A DNA stretch of 64,000 nucleotides from Altererythrobacter sp. H2 (GCF_035319885.1 NZ_CP141285.1:2356001-2420000), one strand, 5' to 3'. Counted from the stretch's first letter, positions 18,183-27,935 are shown. The notes: a model not told the origin generated them from the letters alone. Numbers and translations: made by a program.

Positions 18183-20797
18183 CAGTCCGCCTTGGCCTTG
18201 GCCGCCGCTTTCTTGGGAGCGCCCTTCTTCTTGACCGCAGCCTTCTTCGGGGCCGCTTTCTTGGCGGCTGCCTTCTTGGGGGCCGCCTTCTTGGGGGCCG
18301 CCTTCTTCCTGGCACCCTTCTTCTTGACCGGGCCCTTGGCAATGCGGGCATCGATCAGCTCGATTGCCTGCGCCTCGGTCAGGTCTTCGGGCTTTACATC
18401 CTTGGGGATGGTGGCGTTGTTGGTGCCATCGGTCACATAGGGGCCATAGCGGCCCGGCATGACCTTCATCTCGCCGCCGCTGGTCGGGTGCGCGCCGAAG
18501 CTCTTGACCGGCTCGGCCTTAGCCCGCCCTTCCCCGCGTCCGCCGCGGTTCTGCGCTTCGGCCAGCAGGGTGACCGCCGCGTTCATGCCGACCTCGAACA
18601 CCTCGGCGGTGCCGGTAAGCTTGGCGTACTTGCCATCGTGCCGCAGGTATGGCCCATAACGGCCTATATTGGCTTCGATTTCCAGCCCCGTCTCAGGATG
18701 TGCGCCGACGATGCGTGGGAGCGAAAGCAGCTTGACCGCCCAGTCCAGGTCGAACTCAGGCAGATCCTTGGGAATGCTCGCCCGCTTGGCTTCCTTGCCG
18801 CTGCCCATTTCGACGTAGGGGCCGAAGCGCCCGGTCTTGCGGTTGATGTCCTCGCCCGTATCGGGATGCTGGCCCATCACGCCGTCGTCCGCGCCTGCCG
18901 TGCCGCCGCTACCCGCCTGGGCAAAGCGGCGGGTGAACTTGCATTCGGGATAGTTGTTGCAGGCCACGAAGGCCCCGAACTTGCCACCCCGCAGCGAGAG
19001 CCGCCCGGTGCCGCAGCTGGGGCATACACGCGGGTCGCTGCCGTCCTCGGTCGGCGGGAACAGGTAGTCCGACAGGTATTCATCGAGCGCCTCGGTCACT
19101 TCGGAGGGGAGTTTGTCCATCACCTCGTCGGCCTTGGGCTTGAAATCGGCCCAGAACCGGGTGAGCAGCGCCTTCCACTCCTCGCGACCGCCGGAGACCT
19201 CGTCGAGCTCGTTTTCCATGCCCGCCGTGAAATCGAACGCGACGTAATTGGGGAAGAAACGTTCGAGGAACACCGTCAGCAACCGGCCCGATTCCTCGGC
19301 GAAGAAGCGGTTCTTTTCCATCCGCACGTATTCGCGGTCGCGCAGGGTCTGGATGGTCGAGGCATAGGTGGAAGGGCGCCCGATGCCGAGCTCCTCCAGC
19401 CGCTTGACCAGGCTGGCTTCGGAGAAGCGCGGTGGCGGCTGGGTGAAATGCTGCACTGCCTCCACGCCTTTCTTGGCCGGGCAGTCGCCCTTGCGCATGG
19501 CCGGGAGCAGGCCGCTGTCGTCATCGTCACCGCTGTCGCCGCGCTCGTCGAAACCTTCCTGATAGACGGCGAGGAAGCCGGGGAATTTCACCACCTGCCC
19601 GGTCGCGCGCAGCTCGTTCATCCCGGTCCCGTCAAGCAGGCTGACCGTGGTCCGCTCCAGCCGCGCGGCGGCCATCTGGCTCGCCATGGCGCGCTTGAAG
19701 ATCAGCTCGTAAAGCTTGCCCTCGTCGCCCGAACCGGCGCGGTCCCGCCCGAAATCGGTCGGCCGGATCGCCTCGTGCGCTTCCTGCGCGTTCTTGGCCT
19801 TGGTGGTGTAGAGGCGGGGCTTGTCCGGCAGGAAGCCGGGGTCAGAATACCGCTCGCTGATCGCCTTGCGGCAGGCATTGATCGCGCTGCCATCCATCTG
19901 CACCCCGTCGGTCCGCATATAGGTGATGGCGCCGGCTTCGTAGAGGCTCTGCGCCAGTCGCATGGTGTGGCTGGCCGAATAGCCGAGCTTGCGCGCCGCT
20001 TCCTGCTGCAGGGTGGAGGTGGTGAACGGCGGGGCCGGATTGCGGGTGAGCGGCTTGGTCTCGACCCCCTCCACGGTGAAGCGCCCCGCTTCGACGGCAG
20101 CCTTGGCCGCCATCGCGCTGCCCTGGTTGCCGAGGGTCAGCTTGTCGAGCTTCTTGCCCTCGAACCGCACCAGCCGCGCAGCGAACTCGGTCCCGTCCTG
20201 CTCCATCATGGCGGCGACCGACCAGTATTCCTCGGCCCGGAAGGCCTCGATCTCGCGCTCGCGGTCGACGATCAGCCGCAGGGCGACGGACTGGACCCGG
20301 CCCGCGCTCTTGGCACCGGGCAGCTTGCGCCACAGCACCGGGCTGAGCGTGAAGCCGAACAGGTAATCGAGCGCGCGACGGGCCAGGTAGGCGTCGATCA
20401 GATCGGTATCGAGCGCGCGCGGGCGGGTCATCGCCTCGGTCACCGCCTGCTTGGTGATGGCGTTGAAGGTCACCCGGTCGACCACCTTGGGCAGCGCCTT
20501 GCGCTTGGCCAGCAGCTCCTGCACGTGCCATGAAATCGCTTCACCCTCGCGGTCAGGGTCAGTGGCGAGGACCAGCCGGGTGGCCGTCTTGGCCGCGTCG
20601 GCGATTTCCTTGAACCGGCTCTGCTTGTCGCGATAAAGTTCCCAGTCCATCGCGAAATCCTCGTCCGGGCGGACGCTGCCATCCTTGGGCGGCAGGTCGC
20701 GGACATGGCCGTAGCTGGCGAGAACCTTGAAGTCCTTGCCGAGGTATTTCTCGATGGTCTTCGCCTTGGCCGGCGATTCGACGATGACAAGCTGCAT
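18182..20797 (-). CDS. topA: DNA topoisomerase I with lysine/alanine-rich tail
   Basis: Type IA topoisomerase that relaxes negative supercoils. In the 871-residue protein the Toprim domain begins MQLVIVESPAKAKTIEKYLG. The active-site Tyr is in ITYMRTDGVQ (about residue 300). One Cys4 zinc ribbon (CPSCGTG...CNNYPEC) lies near residue 615, and topoisomerase C-terminal repeats (GRYGPYL, GRFGPYV, GRYGPYV) follow. The last 45 or so residues are a histone-H1-like run of KKAAPKKAA units, probably for nonspecific DNA binding and processivity. The next, 60-residue gene overlaps its stop. Confidence 0.95.
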   Translation of the reverse strand: MQLVIVESPAKAKTIEKYLGKDFKVLASYGHVRDLPPKDGSVRPDEDFAMDWELYRDKQSRFKEIADAAKTATRLVLATDPDREGEAISWHVQELLAKRKALPKVVDRVTFNAITKQAVTEAMTRPRALDTDLIDAYLARRALDYLFGFTLSPVLWRKLPGAKSAGRVQSVALRLIVDREREIEAFRAEEYWSVAAMMEQDGTEFAARLVRFEGKKLDKLTLGNQGSAMAAKAAVEAGRFTVEGVETKPLTRNPAPPFTTSTLQQEAARKLGYSASHTMRLAQSLYEAGAITYMRTDGVQMDGSAINACRKAISERYSDPGFLPDKPRLYTTKAKNAQEAHEAIRPTDFGRDRAGSGDEGKLYELIFKRAMASQMAAARLERTTVSLLDGTGMNELRATGQVVKFPGFLAVYQEGFDERGDSGDDDDSGLLPAMRKGDCPAKKGVEAVQHFTQPPPRFSEASLVKRLEELGIGRPSTYASTIQTLRDREYVRMEKNRFFAEESGRLLTVFLERFFPNYVAFDFTAGMENELDEVSGGREEWKALLTRFWADFKPKADEVMDKLPSEVTEALDEYLSDYLFPPTEDGSDPRVCPSCGTGRLSLRGGKFGAFVACNNYPECKFTRRFAQAGSGGTAGADDGVMGQHPDTGEDINRKTGRFGPYVEMGSGKEAKRASIPKDLPEFDLDWAVKLLSLPRIVGAHPETGLEIEANIGRYGPYLRHDGKYAKLTGTAEVFEVGMNAAVTLLAEAQNRGGRGEGRAKAEPVKSFGAHPTSGGEMKVMPGRYGPYVTDGTNNATIPKDVKPEDLTEAQAIELIDARIAKGPVKKKGARKKAAPKKAAPKKAAAKKAAPKKAAVKKKGAPKKAAAKAKAD

Positions 20798-20818
20798 GGA
20801 GTTGAGCGAAGTCCCTTA

Positions 20819-20842
20819 CGCGTATGTGTGTACGTATACGCG
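20819..20842. promoter_or_regulatory. Palindromic element upstream of topA
   Basis: CGCGTAT and ATACGCG form an exact 7-bp inverted repeat separated by 10 bp that itself includes alternating GTGTGTACGT. It lies 22 bp upstream of the topA start. The alternating purine/pyrimidine, AT-containing patch is unlike its GC-rich surroundings and could be a regulator site or a supercoiling-sensitive promoter element. Function unproven. Confidence 0.35.
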
Positions 20843-20883
20843 AGGGTGGCCCGCGTTTCCCGATGCCGTCAAGGCACCTGTTT

Positions 20884-20909
20884 GCTCCCGGCCGCGCGCC
20901 GGGTGGAGC
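20884..20909 (-). terminator. Hairpin after the membrane protein gene
   Basis: An imperfect GC-rich hairpin (GCTCCACCCGGC...GCCGGGAGC on the minus strand) begins 5 bp downstream of the stop at 20914 and before the topA leader. It could separate the dprA-membrane protein transcript from topA. There is no T-run, so the call is weak. Confidence 0.35.
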
Positions 20910-20913
20910 GAAG

Positions 20914-21627
20914 TCAGGCGAAGACCTCGCTGATTTCGTTGCTGTTGTCGGCGACCAGCAAATAGACGGCAATGCCGAACGCCAGGCCCAGGGCATTGCC
21001 TGCCATTTCCATCATGCTGGAAAACAGGGCAACCATCAGTGCCGAACCGGTGAAATCGATTGCGCTTCCCACTATGCCGCTGGCGAGGCCCAGGCCGAGG
21101 AACAGCACCAGACCGGCGAAGAAGATCGGCCAACTGTGGCCACGGGTCGCTTCCCAGCTTGCCTTGAGGCTGTCGATGATGCCCAGCCGGCCTACGAGCA
21201 GGTAGCCGCTCGAAGCGGACCAGCGGACCAGCAGGATCACGCCAGGTACCACGAACAGCAGGAAACCGAAGATCATGCCAATGACCGAAACGATCGTGAT
21301 TCCCACATAGGCCCAGATGCGGGTATCGCGAACGGGCAGGCGCCCGCGGCTTTCGAGAAAGCGGGCGAGGAGAAAATAGGACGCGACCACCGAAAGAACC
21401 GCCGCCAAGATCTGGAAAAGACCTGCAATCCAGCCAACTGCAGGGTCGATGTTGAAGCCAAAGCCCAACGAGGCAAACGTGCCGTCAGGATCGACATAGC
21501 CCAGCATCAGGCCAACCGTGTTCAGCCCGCCCAGCACCAGCACGAACAGCAGGATCGGCACGGCATTCTGGCCGACCAGATCGAACGTCTCGCCCAGAAA
21601 TCCGCTGAAGCTTTTTTCCCTGTTCAT
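20914..21627 (-). CDS. Multi-pass membrane protein, glycerophosphoryl-DUF-like
   Basis: A 237-residue membrane protein with about six hydrophobic stretches. The layout FLGETFDLVGQNAVPILLF at the start and SLKASWEATRG near residue 160 is reminiscent of the large group of DUF-type (GPDPase-like/DUF975-like) membrane proteins, whose internal SxxxSWxxTRG box is conserved. No catalytic motif is visible. The start MNREKSFSG is preferred over an ATG 12 bases upstream, whose ribosome site would be too close. It follows dprA by 25 bp on the same strand and is probably co-transcribed. Confidence 0.6.
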   Translation of the reverse strand: MNREKSFSGFLGETFDLVGQNAVPILLFVLVLGGLNTVGLMLGYVDPDGTFASLGFGFNIDPAVGWIAGLFQILAAVLSVVASYFLLARFLESRGRLPVRDTRIWAYVGITIVSVIGMIFGFLLFVVPGVILLVRWSASSGYLLVGRLGIIDSLKASWEATRGHSWPIFFAGLVLFLGLGLASGIVGSAIDFTGSALMVALFSSMMEMAGNALGLAFGIAVYLLVADNSNEISEVFA

Positions 21628-21652
21628 GCCTGTGCCCATTACCCCGCTGCTT

Positions 21653-22762
21653 TCATGCCGCCCGCGAAACCCGCCCGGCCGCATGGCGCACCAGAAGCCC
21701 CGCCAGCTCCAGCTCCAGCAGTGCCAGTTGCACCGCCGCCGCGCTCGTGCCCGACTGGCGGATCAGTTCATCCACGGGGACCGGCGCGGTGGTGAGCAGG
21801 CTGGCGATATCCGCCGGCTGCGCATCGGCCAGTTCGTCGACATCGAAATCGAACCGCGCCGTGCTCTCGCGGAAGGTCGAGCGCGGGGTGCCGTCGAAAT
21901 GGCTCACCAGTTCGATCACTTCTGCGGGCGACTGGACCAGCACTGCGCCTTCCCGGATCAGCTGGTTGCACCCTTGCGCGCGGGCGTCGAGCGGGCTGCC
22001 GGGGATCGCCATGACCTCCCTGCCCGCCTCCGCCGCCAGCCGCGCAGTGATGAGCGAACCGCTCTTGGGCGCAGCCTCCACCACCAGCGTGCCCATGGCC
22101 AGCCCGGCAATGATCCGGTTGCGGCTGGGAAAGTGGCTCCCGCGCGGCTCAGTGCCGGGGGGCTGTTCGGCCAACAGCAGGCCTTCGGTGGCGATCCGTT
22201 CCTGCAGCGCCTCGTGATGTGGCGGATAGGTCACGTCGATCCCGCTGGCGATCACACCCACGGTCGCCGGAAGCGCACCTTCATGCGCCGCGCCGTCGAT
22301 CCCCCGCGCAAGGCCGGAGACGACCGCGAACCCCTCGCCCGCCAGTTCCCCGGCAAATTCACGCGCCAGCTTGACCGCCGCCGCACTGGCGTTGCGCGCG
22401 CCGACCATGGCCACACAGGGGCGCTCCAGCAGCGCCAGATGACCGCGCCAGGTCAGGATCGGCGGTGCTCCGTCGATCTCGCGGAGCAGGTGGGGATAGC
22501 CCGGCTGGTCATGGAACAGGTATTTCGCGCCCGCGCGGCGGACCCCCTCCACCTCGCGCTCAACCGCATCGCGCAGGGCCGGGCGATAGGGCTGCCCGGT
22601 CTTTCCGGCGAGATCGGGCAAGGCTTCGAGCGCCGCCACCGCATTGCCGAACCGGGCGAGCAGGTGGGTATAGGTAACCGGGCCGACGCGAGGCGAGCGC
22701 AGCAGCCGGATGCGGGCGAACGCCTCGTCCTGCGACAGGGGGGCCTGCGACAGCGCGGTCAT
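21653..22762 (-). CDS. dprA: DNA-processing protein DprA
   Basis: Loads RecA on incoming single-stranded DNA in transformation. The 369-residue protein has the Rossmann-like DprA core: MVGARNASAAAVKLAREF, VVSGLARGIDGAAHEGAL, and SHFPSRNRIIAGL then KSGSLITARLA. A C-terminal winged-helix (DprA_WH) segment covers about residues 305-365. The start ATG at 22762 overlaps the plsY stop (ATGA). No other competence gene is in view, and DprA is widespread in non-competent species. Confidence 0.93.
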   Translation of the reverse strand: MTALSQAPLSQDEAFARIRLLRSPRVGPVTYTHLLARFGNAVAALEALPDLAGKTGQPYRPALRDAVEREVEGVRRAGAKYLFHDQPGYPHLLREIDGAPPILTWRGHLALLERPCVAMVGARNASAAAVKLAREFAGELAGEGFAVVSGLARGIDGAAHEGALPATVGVIASGIDVTYPPHHEALQERIATEGLLLAEQPPGTEPRGSHFPSRNRIIAGLAMGTLVVEAAPKSGSLITARLAAEAGREVMAIPGSPLDARAQGCNQLIREGAVLVQSPAEVIELVSHFDGTPRSTFRESTARFDFDVDELADAQPADIASLLTTAPVPVDELIRQSGTSAAAVQLALLELELAGLLVRHAAGRVSRAA

Positions 22763-23349
22763 TTTTTCCCGCTGCCCACCTTCGGTTCCTCGCCGCGCAT
22801 CAGGCGGCCGATATTGGCGCGGTGCTGCACCAGCACGATGGCGGCGATGGCGATCAGCGGCACGATGATCTGCGGGTAGCCCAGCGCCCATGCCGCGACC
22901 GGCGCCAGCACCACGGTGGTCATCGAGGAGACCGAGGAAATCCGGCTCACCGCCAGCGTTGCCGCCCAGATTGCCGCGCAAACCAGCATCACCGGCCAGG
23001 CCAGCGCCAGCAGCACGCCCGCTGCGGTAGCAAAGCCCTTGCCGCCCTTGAACCGCAGCCACGGGGTGAAACAGTGCCCGGCTACCGCCGCGACCGCCGC
23101 CCACCCTTCCGTGCCCGGCCACAGGTGCGCCGCGAGCAGGACCGGAAATGCGCCCTTGGCCGCGTCGAGCAGCACGGTCGCCGCTGCCAGCCCCTTGTTG
23201 CCGGTGCGCAGCACGTTGGTCGCGCCGATGCTGCCCGAACCGATATCGCGGATGTCGCCCAGCCCGGCGGCGCGGGTCAGCAACAGGCCGAACGGGATCG
23301 ATCCGCCCACGAAACCGAGCAAAACCGCAAGCAGAATGTCCTGGTTCAT
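22759..23349 (-). CDS. plsY: Glycerol-3-phosphate acyltransferase PlsY
   Basis: Membrane acyltransferase that uses acyl-phosphate to acylate glycerol-3-phosphate, the first step of phospholipid synthesis. The 196-residue protein has five hydrophobic helices and the three PlsY motifs: GSGSIGATNVLRT (about residues 37-49), KGGKGFATAAG (about 100), and GEEP near the C-terminus. The start at 23349 is preceded by a GGTAGGGA ribosome site. The stop overlaps dprA by ATGA, an arrangement found in many alphaproteobacteria. Confidence 0.94.
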   Translation of the reverse strand: MNQDILLAVLLGFVGGSIPFGLLLTRAAGLGDIRDIGSGSIGATNVLRTGNKGLAAATVLLDAAKGAFPVLLAAHLWPGTEGWAAVAAVAGHCFTPWLRFKGGKGFATAAGVLLALAWPVMLVCAAIWAATLAVSRISSVSSMTTVVLAPVAAWALGYPQIIVPLIAIAAIVLVQHRANIGRLMRGEEPKVGSGKK

Positions 23350-23453
23350 GTCCCTACCCGGCAAGAAATGTTCGCTCCACCATAGGCGCATCGCTTGCAT
23401 TCGGGCCACGGAAAAATAAGGAAGATCGCTCCGAACCGGGGGAACCAGCCGCG

Positions 23454-24260
23454 ATGCCCAGCACCGTTGATCCAAGCGCCCCCGTGCTGCTGTTCGATTC
23501 CGGCGTCGGCGGGCTGAGCGTGCTGGCCGCCCTGCGTGAAGTGCTGCCGCAAGCCCCGGTGATCTACGCCGCAGACGAGGCCGGCCTGCCCTATGGCACC
23601 AAGAGCGAGGCGCAGGTGACCGCGCGGGTCGCCGGGCTGCTGGGGCGGATGAGCGAACGCTACCGCCCGCGCCTCGCCTGCATCGCCTGCAACACCGCCA
23701 GCACGATTGCACTGGGCATGGTGCGCGAGGTGCTGGAGATCCCGGTGGTCGGCACCGTCCCTGCGATCAAGCCCGCCGCCGCGCTGACCCGCACCGGGGT
23801 GATCGGCCTGCTCGGCACCGAAGCGACCGTGCGCCAGAGCTATGTCGACGATCTGGAACGCGCCCATGCCGCAGGCAAGACGCTGCTGCGCCATGCCGCG
23901 CCGGAGCTGGTGACGCTGGCCGAGGCAAGGTTGCGGGGCGAGGCCGTCCCGCTGGATGCCGTGCGCCGCGCGGTGTCCGGCCTGCTCGACCATCCCCGCG
24001 CAGCCGAAATCGACACCGTGGTGCTGGCCTGCACCCATTTCCCCCTTCTGCGCGACGAGTTGGGCGCCGTGTTCGGCCCGGGCGTCACGCTGGTCGACGG
24101 CGCGCTAGGCATTGCCCGCCGTATCGCTGCGCTGACCGAAGGGCAGGCGTTCGAACGCCGCGAACCCGATCTCGCGGTGACCACCGGGCCGCTCGACGAA
24201 TTCCGGGCGCTCGCGCCCAGGCTGTGCGAATTGGGGCTCACCCGGATCGAAAAGTTCTAG
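23454..24260 (+). CDS. murI: Glutamate racemase
   Basis: Makes D-glutamate for peptidoglycan in the cytoplasm. The 268-residue protein starts MPSTVDPSAPV and shows FDSGVGGLSVLAAL, YAADEAGLPYG, and the two catalytic cysteines in ACNTAS (about residue 77) and LACTHFPLL (about residue 190). The ATG at 23454 was chosen because the upstream frame only overlaps plsY. Its start is divergent from plsY with 104 bp between them. Confidence 0.93.
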   Translation: MPSTVDPSAPVLLFDSGVGGLSVLAALREVLPQAPVIYAADEAGLPYGTKSEAQVTARVAGLLGRMSERYRPRLACIACNTASTIALGMVREVLEIPVVGTVPAIKPAAALTRTGVIGLLGTEATVRQSYVDDLERAHAAGKTLLRHAAPELVTLAEARLRGEAVPLDAVRRAVSGLLDHPRAAEIDTVVLACTHFPLLRDELGAVFGPGVTLVDGALGIARRIAALTEGQAFERREPDLAVTTGPLDEFRALAPRLCELGLTRIEKF

Positions 24261-24361
24261 CTGCGAACGTCTCGCAAAGATCGTGATGGAAATGCAGCCG
24301 TTCTGCGCCTAAATCGCTGCTCGGACAGCCGCAGACGGGGCGGCGCTGACGCAGGCTAGCG

Positions 24362-25582
24362 ATGAACTACGATCAGATTTTCGAGCAAGCGATCGACCGC
24401 CTTCACTCCGAAGGGCGCTACCGCGTGTTCATCGATATCCTGCGCAACAAGGGTGCGTTCCCCAACGCGCGCTGCTTCCACGGCCATAACGGCCCCAAGC
24501 CGATCACCGTGTGGTGCTCGAACGACTACCTCGCCATGGGCCAGCATCCCAAGGTGATCGCCGCCATGGAAGAGGCGCTGCACGATGTCGGCGCCGGTTC
24601 GGGCGGCACCCGCAACATCGGCGGCAACACCCATTACCACGTCGAGCTGGAGGCCGAGCTGGCTGACCTGCACGGCAAGGAATCGGCCCTGCTGTTCACC
24701 AGCGGCTATGTCTCCAACGACGCCACGCTCTCGACCATTTCCAAGCTGCTGCCCGGCTGCGTGATCTTTTCGGACGAACTGAACCACGCCAGCATGATTG
24801 CCGGCATCCGCAATTCCGGCTGCGACAAGCGGGTGTTCCGCCACAACGATGTGGAACACCTTGAAGAACTGCTGGCAGCGGAAGACCCGGACACGCCCAA
24901 GCTGATCGCCTTCGAAAGCGTCTATTCGATGGACGGCGATGTGGCCCCGATCCACGCGATCTGCGACCTGGCCGACAAGTACAACGCCTTGACTTACATC
25001 GACGAAGTCCACGCCGTCGGCATGTACGGCGCGCGCGGCGGCGGCATCTCGGAACGTGACGAGGCGGCTGCCCGGATCGACATCATCGAAGGCACGCTGG
25101 GCAAGGCCTTCGGCGTCATGGGCGGCTACATCGCGGCCGACACGAAAATCGTCGACTGCATCCGCTCCTACGCCCCCGGGTTCATCTTCACCACCTCGCT
25201 CAGCCCGGCGCTGGTCGCCGGGGTGCTGGCCGCCGTGCGCCACCTCAAGGGCAGCAGCGAAGAGCGCGACGCCCAGCATCGCAACGCCAACCTGCTGAAG
25301 GCGAAGTTCGCCGCTGCGGGCCTGCCGGTCATGTCCACCACCACCCACATCGTGCCGCTGATGGTGGGCGATCCGGTCCGTGCCAAGAAGATCAGCGACA
25401 TCCTGCTGGCCGAATACGGTGCCTATGTGCAGCCGATCAACTTCCCGACTGTCCCGCGCGGGACGGAGCGGCTGCGCTTTACCCCCGGCCCGGCCCATAC
25501 CGAGGCGATGATGGACGATCTCACCGGTGCCCTGGTGGAAATCTGGGACCGGCTCGAACTGGAACTGCGCAAGGCCGCCTGA
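24362..25582 (+). CDS. hemA: 5-aminolevulinate synthase (C4 pathway)
   Basis: PLP enzyme condensing glycine and succinyl-CoA to 5-aminolevulinate, the first haem step in alphaproteobacteria. The 406-residue protein starts [23 protein letters not shown]. It shows [13 protein letters not shown] near 60, [10 protein letters not shown], the PLP Asp in [13 protein letters not shown], and the Schiff-base Lys in [13 protein letters not shown] (about residue 245). Length and motifs match ALAS rather than the related KBL or BioF. The 101-bp gap upstream shows no FNR-type palindrome. Succinyl-CoA from the propionate operon at the window start is one of its substrates. Confidence 0.95.
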   Translation: MNYDQIFEQAIDRLHSEGRYRVFIDILRNKGAFPNARCFHGHNGPKPITVWCSNDYLAMGQHPKVIAAMEEALHDVGAGSGGTRNIGGNTHYHVELEAELADLHGKESALLFTSGYVSNDATLSTISKLLPGCVIFSDELNHASMIAGIRNSGCDKRVFRHNDVEHLEELLAAEDPDTPKLIAFESVYSMDGDVAPIHAICDLADKYNALTYIDEVHAVGMYGARGGGISERDEAAARIDIIEGTLGKAFGVMGGYIAADTKIVDCIRSYAPGFIFTTSLSPALVAGVLAAVRHLKGSSEERDAQHRNANLLKAKFAAAGLPVMSTTTHIVPLMVGDPVRAKKISDILLAEYGAYVQPINFPTVPRGTERLRFTPGPAHTEAMMDDLTGALVEIWDRLELELRKAA

Positions 25583-25653
25583 ACAGACGCCATTGCCCTG
25601 CAAAGCAGCGATAATTAAGCCAAAATCAACCATCGCGCGCCTACACCCGCGCG

Positions 25654-27867
25654 ATGGCCATCAATTTCCTCAAAAGCCTGAAAAGCAGCCCGCCTGCCCA
25701 GCCCCCGGCAAGCGAACAGCCAGAAGCGCAGTCCGGCACCTCCAGTCCTCTGCGCGCACGGGTGCTCGACGAATTCGAACGGGCCGGAAGCGTCTGGGTC
25801 TGGGCCACGGATGAACAAGGCCGGCTGCTCTATCTGACTGAAAAGGCCAGCGAGACCCTGGGTGCAAAGCCGGAGGCACTGATCGGCCAGCCACTCGAAA
25901 GCATCTTCGAGGCTGACGAGGCCAACCCCACCAATGGCGCGGGTCGCTCGCTGCGCTTCCAGCTCAAGGCCCATGCCACCATCCGCGATCAGATCGTGCG
26001 CTTCACCGTCGGCCGCCCAGCCGATGATCTGCGCCAGACCTGGTGGTCGCTCTCCGGCCAGCCGGTCCGCAACGAAGAAGGCACCTTCACCGGGTACCGC
26101 GGCAGCGCCAAGGACGTGACGGCCGATTACGAACGGCAGATCGCCGATTCGCGCCTCGCCGAGTTCGATTCGCTGACCGGCCTCGCCAACCGCCATTCGA
26201 TCAACCGCCACCTCGACGGGTGCGTCAACGCCTACGGTTCGGCCCCCCGCCCCTGCACGCTGATGATGCTCGATCTGGACAAGTTCAAGTACGTCAACGA
26301 CACGCTGGGCCATCAGGCCGGTGACGAACTGCTGGTGCAGGTGGCCGAGCGGCTGACCAGCATGGTCGGTTCGCGCGGCAAGGTCGCCCGTCTTGGCGGG
26401 GACGAATACCAGGTCGTGCTGCCGGGCGAGGATGACCGGGGCAAGCTGGGCGAACTGGCCGACAAGATCATCCAGATCCTGACCCAGCCCTATCCGCTGG
26501 AGGATGGAAAGCGCGCGGTGATCGGTGCCTCGGTCGGCATCGCGGTGTTTCCGTTCGATGGCGATGACCGGGAAAAGCTGACCCGCAGCGCCGACCTCGC
26601 GCTCTATGCCGCGAAGAACGGAGGACGCGGCCAGTTCCGGTTCTATTCCAGCGACCTCAAGGACGAAGAAGAGGTCCGCCAGCAACTGCTCGACGAGTTG
26701 CGCGAGGCCCTGTCCGCCGGGCAACTGTCGATGCATTACCAGCCGGTGGTCTCGGTCGAGACCGGGGCGGTGGTCTGCCTTGAAGCCCTGATGCGGTGGG
26801 AGCACCCCGAACGCGGAATGATCAGCCCGGGCGCCTTCATCCCGGTGGCTGAGGAAAGCGACCTGATCAATCCACTGGGCGAATGGGCGCTGCGGCAGGC
26901 CTGCGAGGCGGCGATGCGCTGGCCCGAAACAGTCAAGGTGGCGGTCAACGTCTCGGCCAACCAGTTCGTCAACGCGGGATTTCCCGATGTGGTGGCCAAC
27001 GCGCTGGCCAGCACCGGGCTTGCCCCGGACCGGCTGGAGCTGGAGCTGACCGAGAGCGTGTTCGTGGGTGACAGCGAAGCGACCGAAAAGACCTTCGCCG
27101 TGCTCAAAGGCCTGGGCGTGCGGCTGGCGCTGGATGATTTCGGCACCGGCTATTCCTCGCTCAGCTACCTGCGTTCCGCGCCGTTCGACAAGATCAAGGT
27201 GGACCGCAGCTTCGTCGATTCCTGTACCCAGAAGGATCGCAACAGCGCCAAGATCATCGCCGCCATTGTCGGCCTGGCCAATGCGCTGGGCATGGAAACC
27301 ACGGTCGAAGGGGTCGAGGCATTCGACCAGCTGGAGGTGGTTCGCAACAAGGGGGCCAAGCTGATCCAGGGCTACCTGTTTGCGCGGCCGATGCCGGAAT
27401 CGGAGATTCTGGCCGCGTTCGAGCGGGGCGAATACCGGATCGAGCCGAAGGGCCCGGAAAAATTCCGGCCTGACCGGCGCTCGGTCTACCGCCGGATCGG
27501 TGCGATCCACGAGGATTACTACTACAACCTGGTCATGCGCGATCTGTCGCGCACCGGTGCCGGGCTGGAGGGCATTGTCGGCGTGCCGGTTGGCACCGCC
27601 CTGGTCCTCGATCTGGGCGAAGGCCAGCTGGCGGTGTGCCAGGTGGTTCATGCGCACGGAGACGAGATCGGGGTGGAGTTCGAAACCCCGCTGGTCAGCG
27701 ATGGAGCTGGCGGGCTGTGCACCCGCCACCGGGTTTCACCCTACATGATCTCCGCCGCCGGCTTGCCGAAAAAGCCGGGCACGGCCGGACCGGACGAAGG
27801 CAGGCGCAGCGAATCGAAACCGCAGTTTCTCGAAGTCGCGCCGGGCTCTGCCGTTTCGGCGGCCTGA
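25654..27867 (+). CDS. PAS-GGDEF-EAL-PilZ cyclic-di-GMP protein
   Basis: A 737-residue c-di-GMP turnover protein with four modules: PAS (about 45-150), GGDEF (about 165-325), EAL (about 340-590) and a C-terminal PilZ (about 605-700). The GGDEF motif reads LGGDEY, a conservative change, and the usual RxxD inhibitory site before it is absent. The EAL domain looks active (CLEALMRWEHP, NVSANQF, ELTESVF, LDDFGTGYSS, KVDRSF, TVEGVE). The PilZ part has RRSVYR and DLSRTGAGLEG, the RxxxR and D/NxSxxG c-di-GMP binding boxes. No membrane helix or signal peptide is seen. It may act as a phosphodiesterase with product/ligand feedback. Confidence 0.88.
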   Translation: MAINFLKSLKSSPPAQPPASEQPEAQSGTSSPLRARVLDEFERAGSVWVWATDEQGRLLYLTEKASETLGAKPEALIGQPLESIFEADEANPTNGAGRSLRFQLKAHATIRDQIVRFTVGRPADDLRQTWWSLSGQPVRNEEGTFTGYRGSAKDVTADYERQIADSRLAEFDSLTGLANRHSINRHLDGCVNAYGSAPRPCTLMMLDLDKFKYVNDTLGHQAGDELLVQVAERLTSMVGSRGKVARLGGDEYQVVLPGEDDRGKLGELADKIIQILTQPYPLEDGKRAVIGASVGIAVFPFDGDDREKLTRSADLALYAAKNGGRGQFRFYSSDLKDEEEVRQQLLDELREALSAGQLSMHYQPVVSVETGAVVCLEALMRWEHPERGMISPGAFIPVAEESDLINPLGEWALRQACEAAMRWPETVKVAVNVSANQFVNAGFPDVVANALASTGLAPDRLELELTESVFVGDSEATEKTFAVLKGLGVRLALDDFGTGYSSLSYLRSAPFDKIKVDRSFVDSCTQKDRNSAKIIAAIVGLANALGMETTVEGVEAFDQLEVVRNKGAKLIQGYLFARPMPESEILAAFERGEYRIEPKGPEKFRPDRRSVYRRIGAIHEDYYYNLVMRDLSRTGAGLEGIVGVPVGTALVLDLGEGQLAVCQVVHAHGDEIGVEFETPLVSDGAGGLCTRHRVSPYMISAAGLPKKPGTAGPDEGRRSESKPQFLEVAPGSAVSAA

Positions 27868-27935
27868 CAGATTGGCGGCTCGACAGCCGCTTCCGGATTG
27901 CTATGCGCTCCTGAACAACATTCCAGGGAGAGAAC

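Noticed and set aside
18488-20533. A 681-codon plus-strand frame opposite topA.
   Set aside because: Antisense shadow of topA; the translated product has no recognisable fold and no start signal.
20819-20842. The CGCGTAT/ATACGCG palindrome as a recombination or attachment site.
   Set aside because: No integrase, duplicated core or foreign DNA lies nearby; a regulatory or structural role for topA is a simpler reading.
24261-24361. An FNR-type site or other oxygen-control element before hemA.
   Set aside because: No TTGAT-N4-ATCAA-like palindrome could be found in the 101-bp gap.
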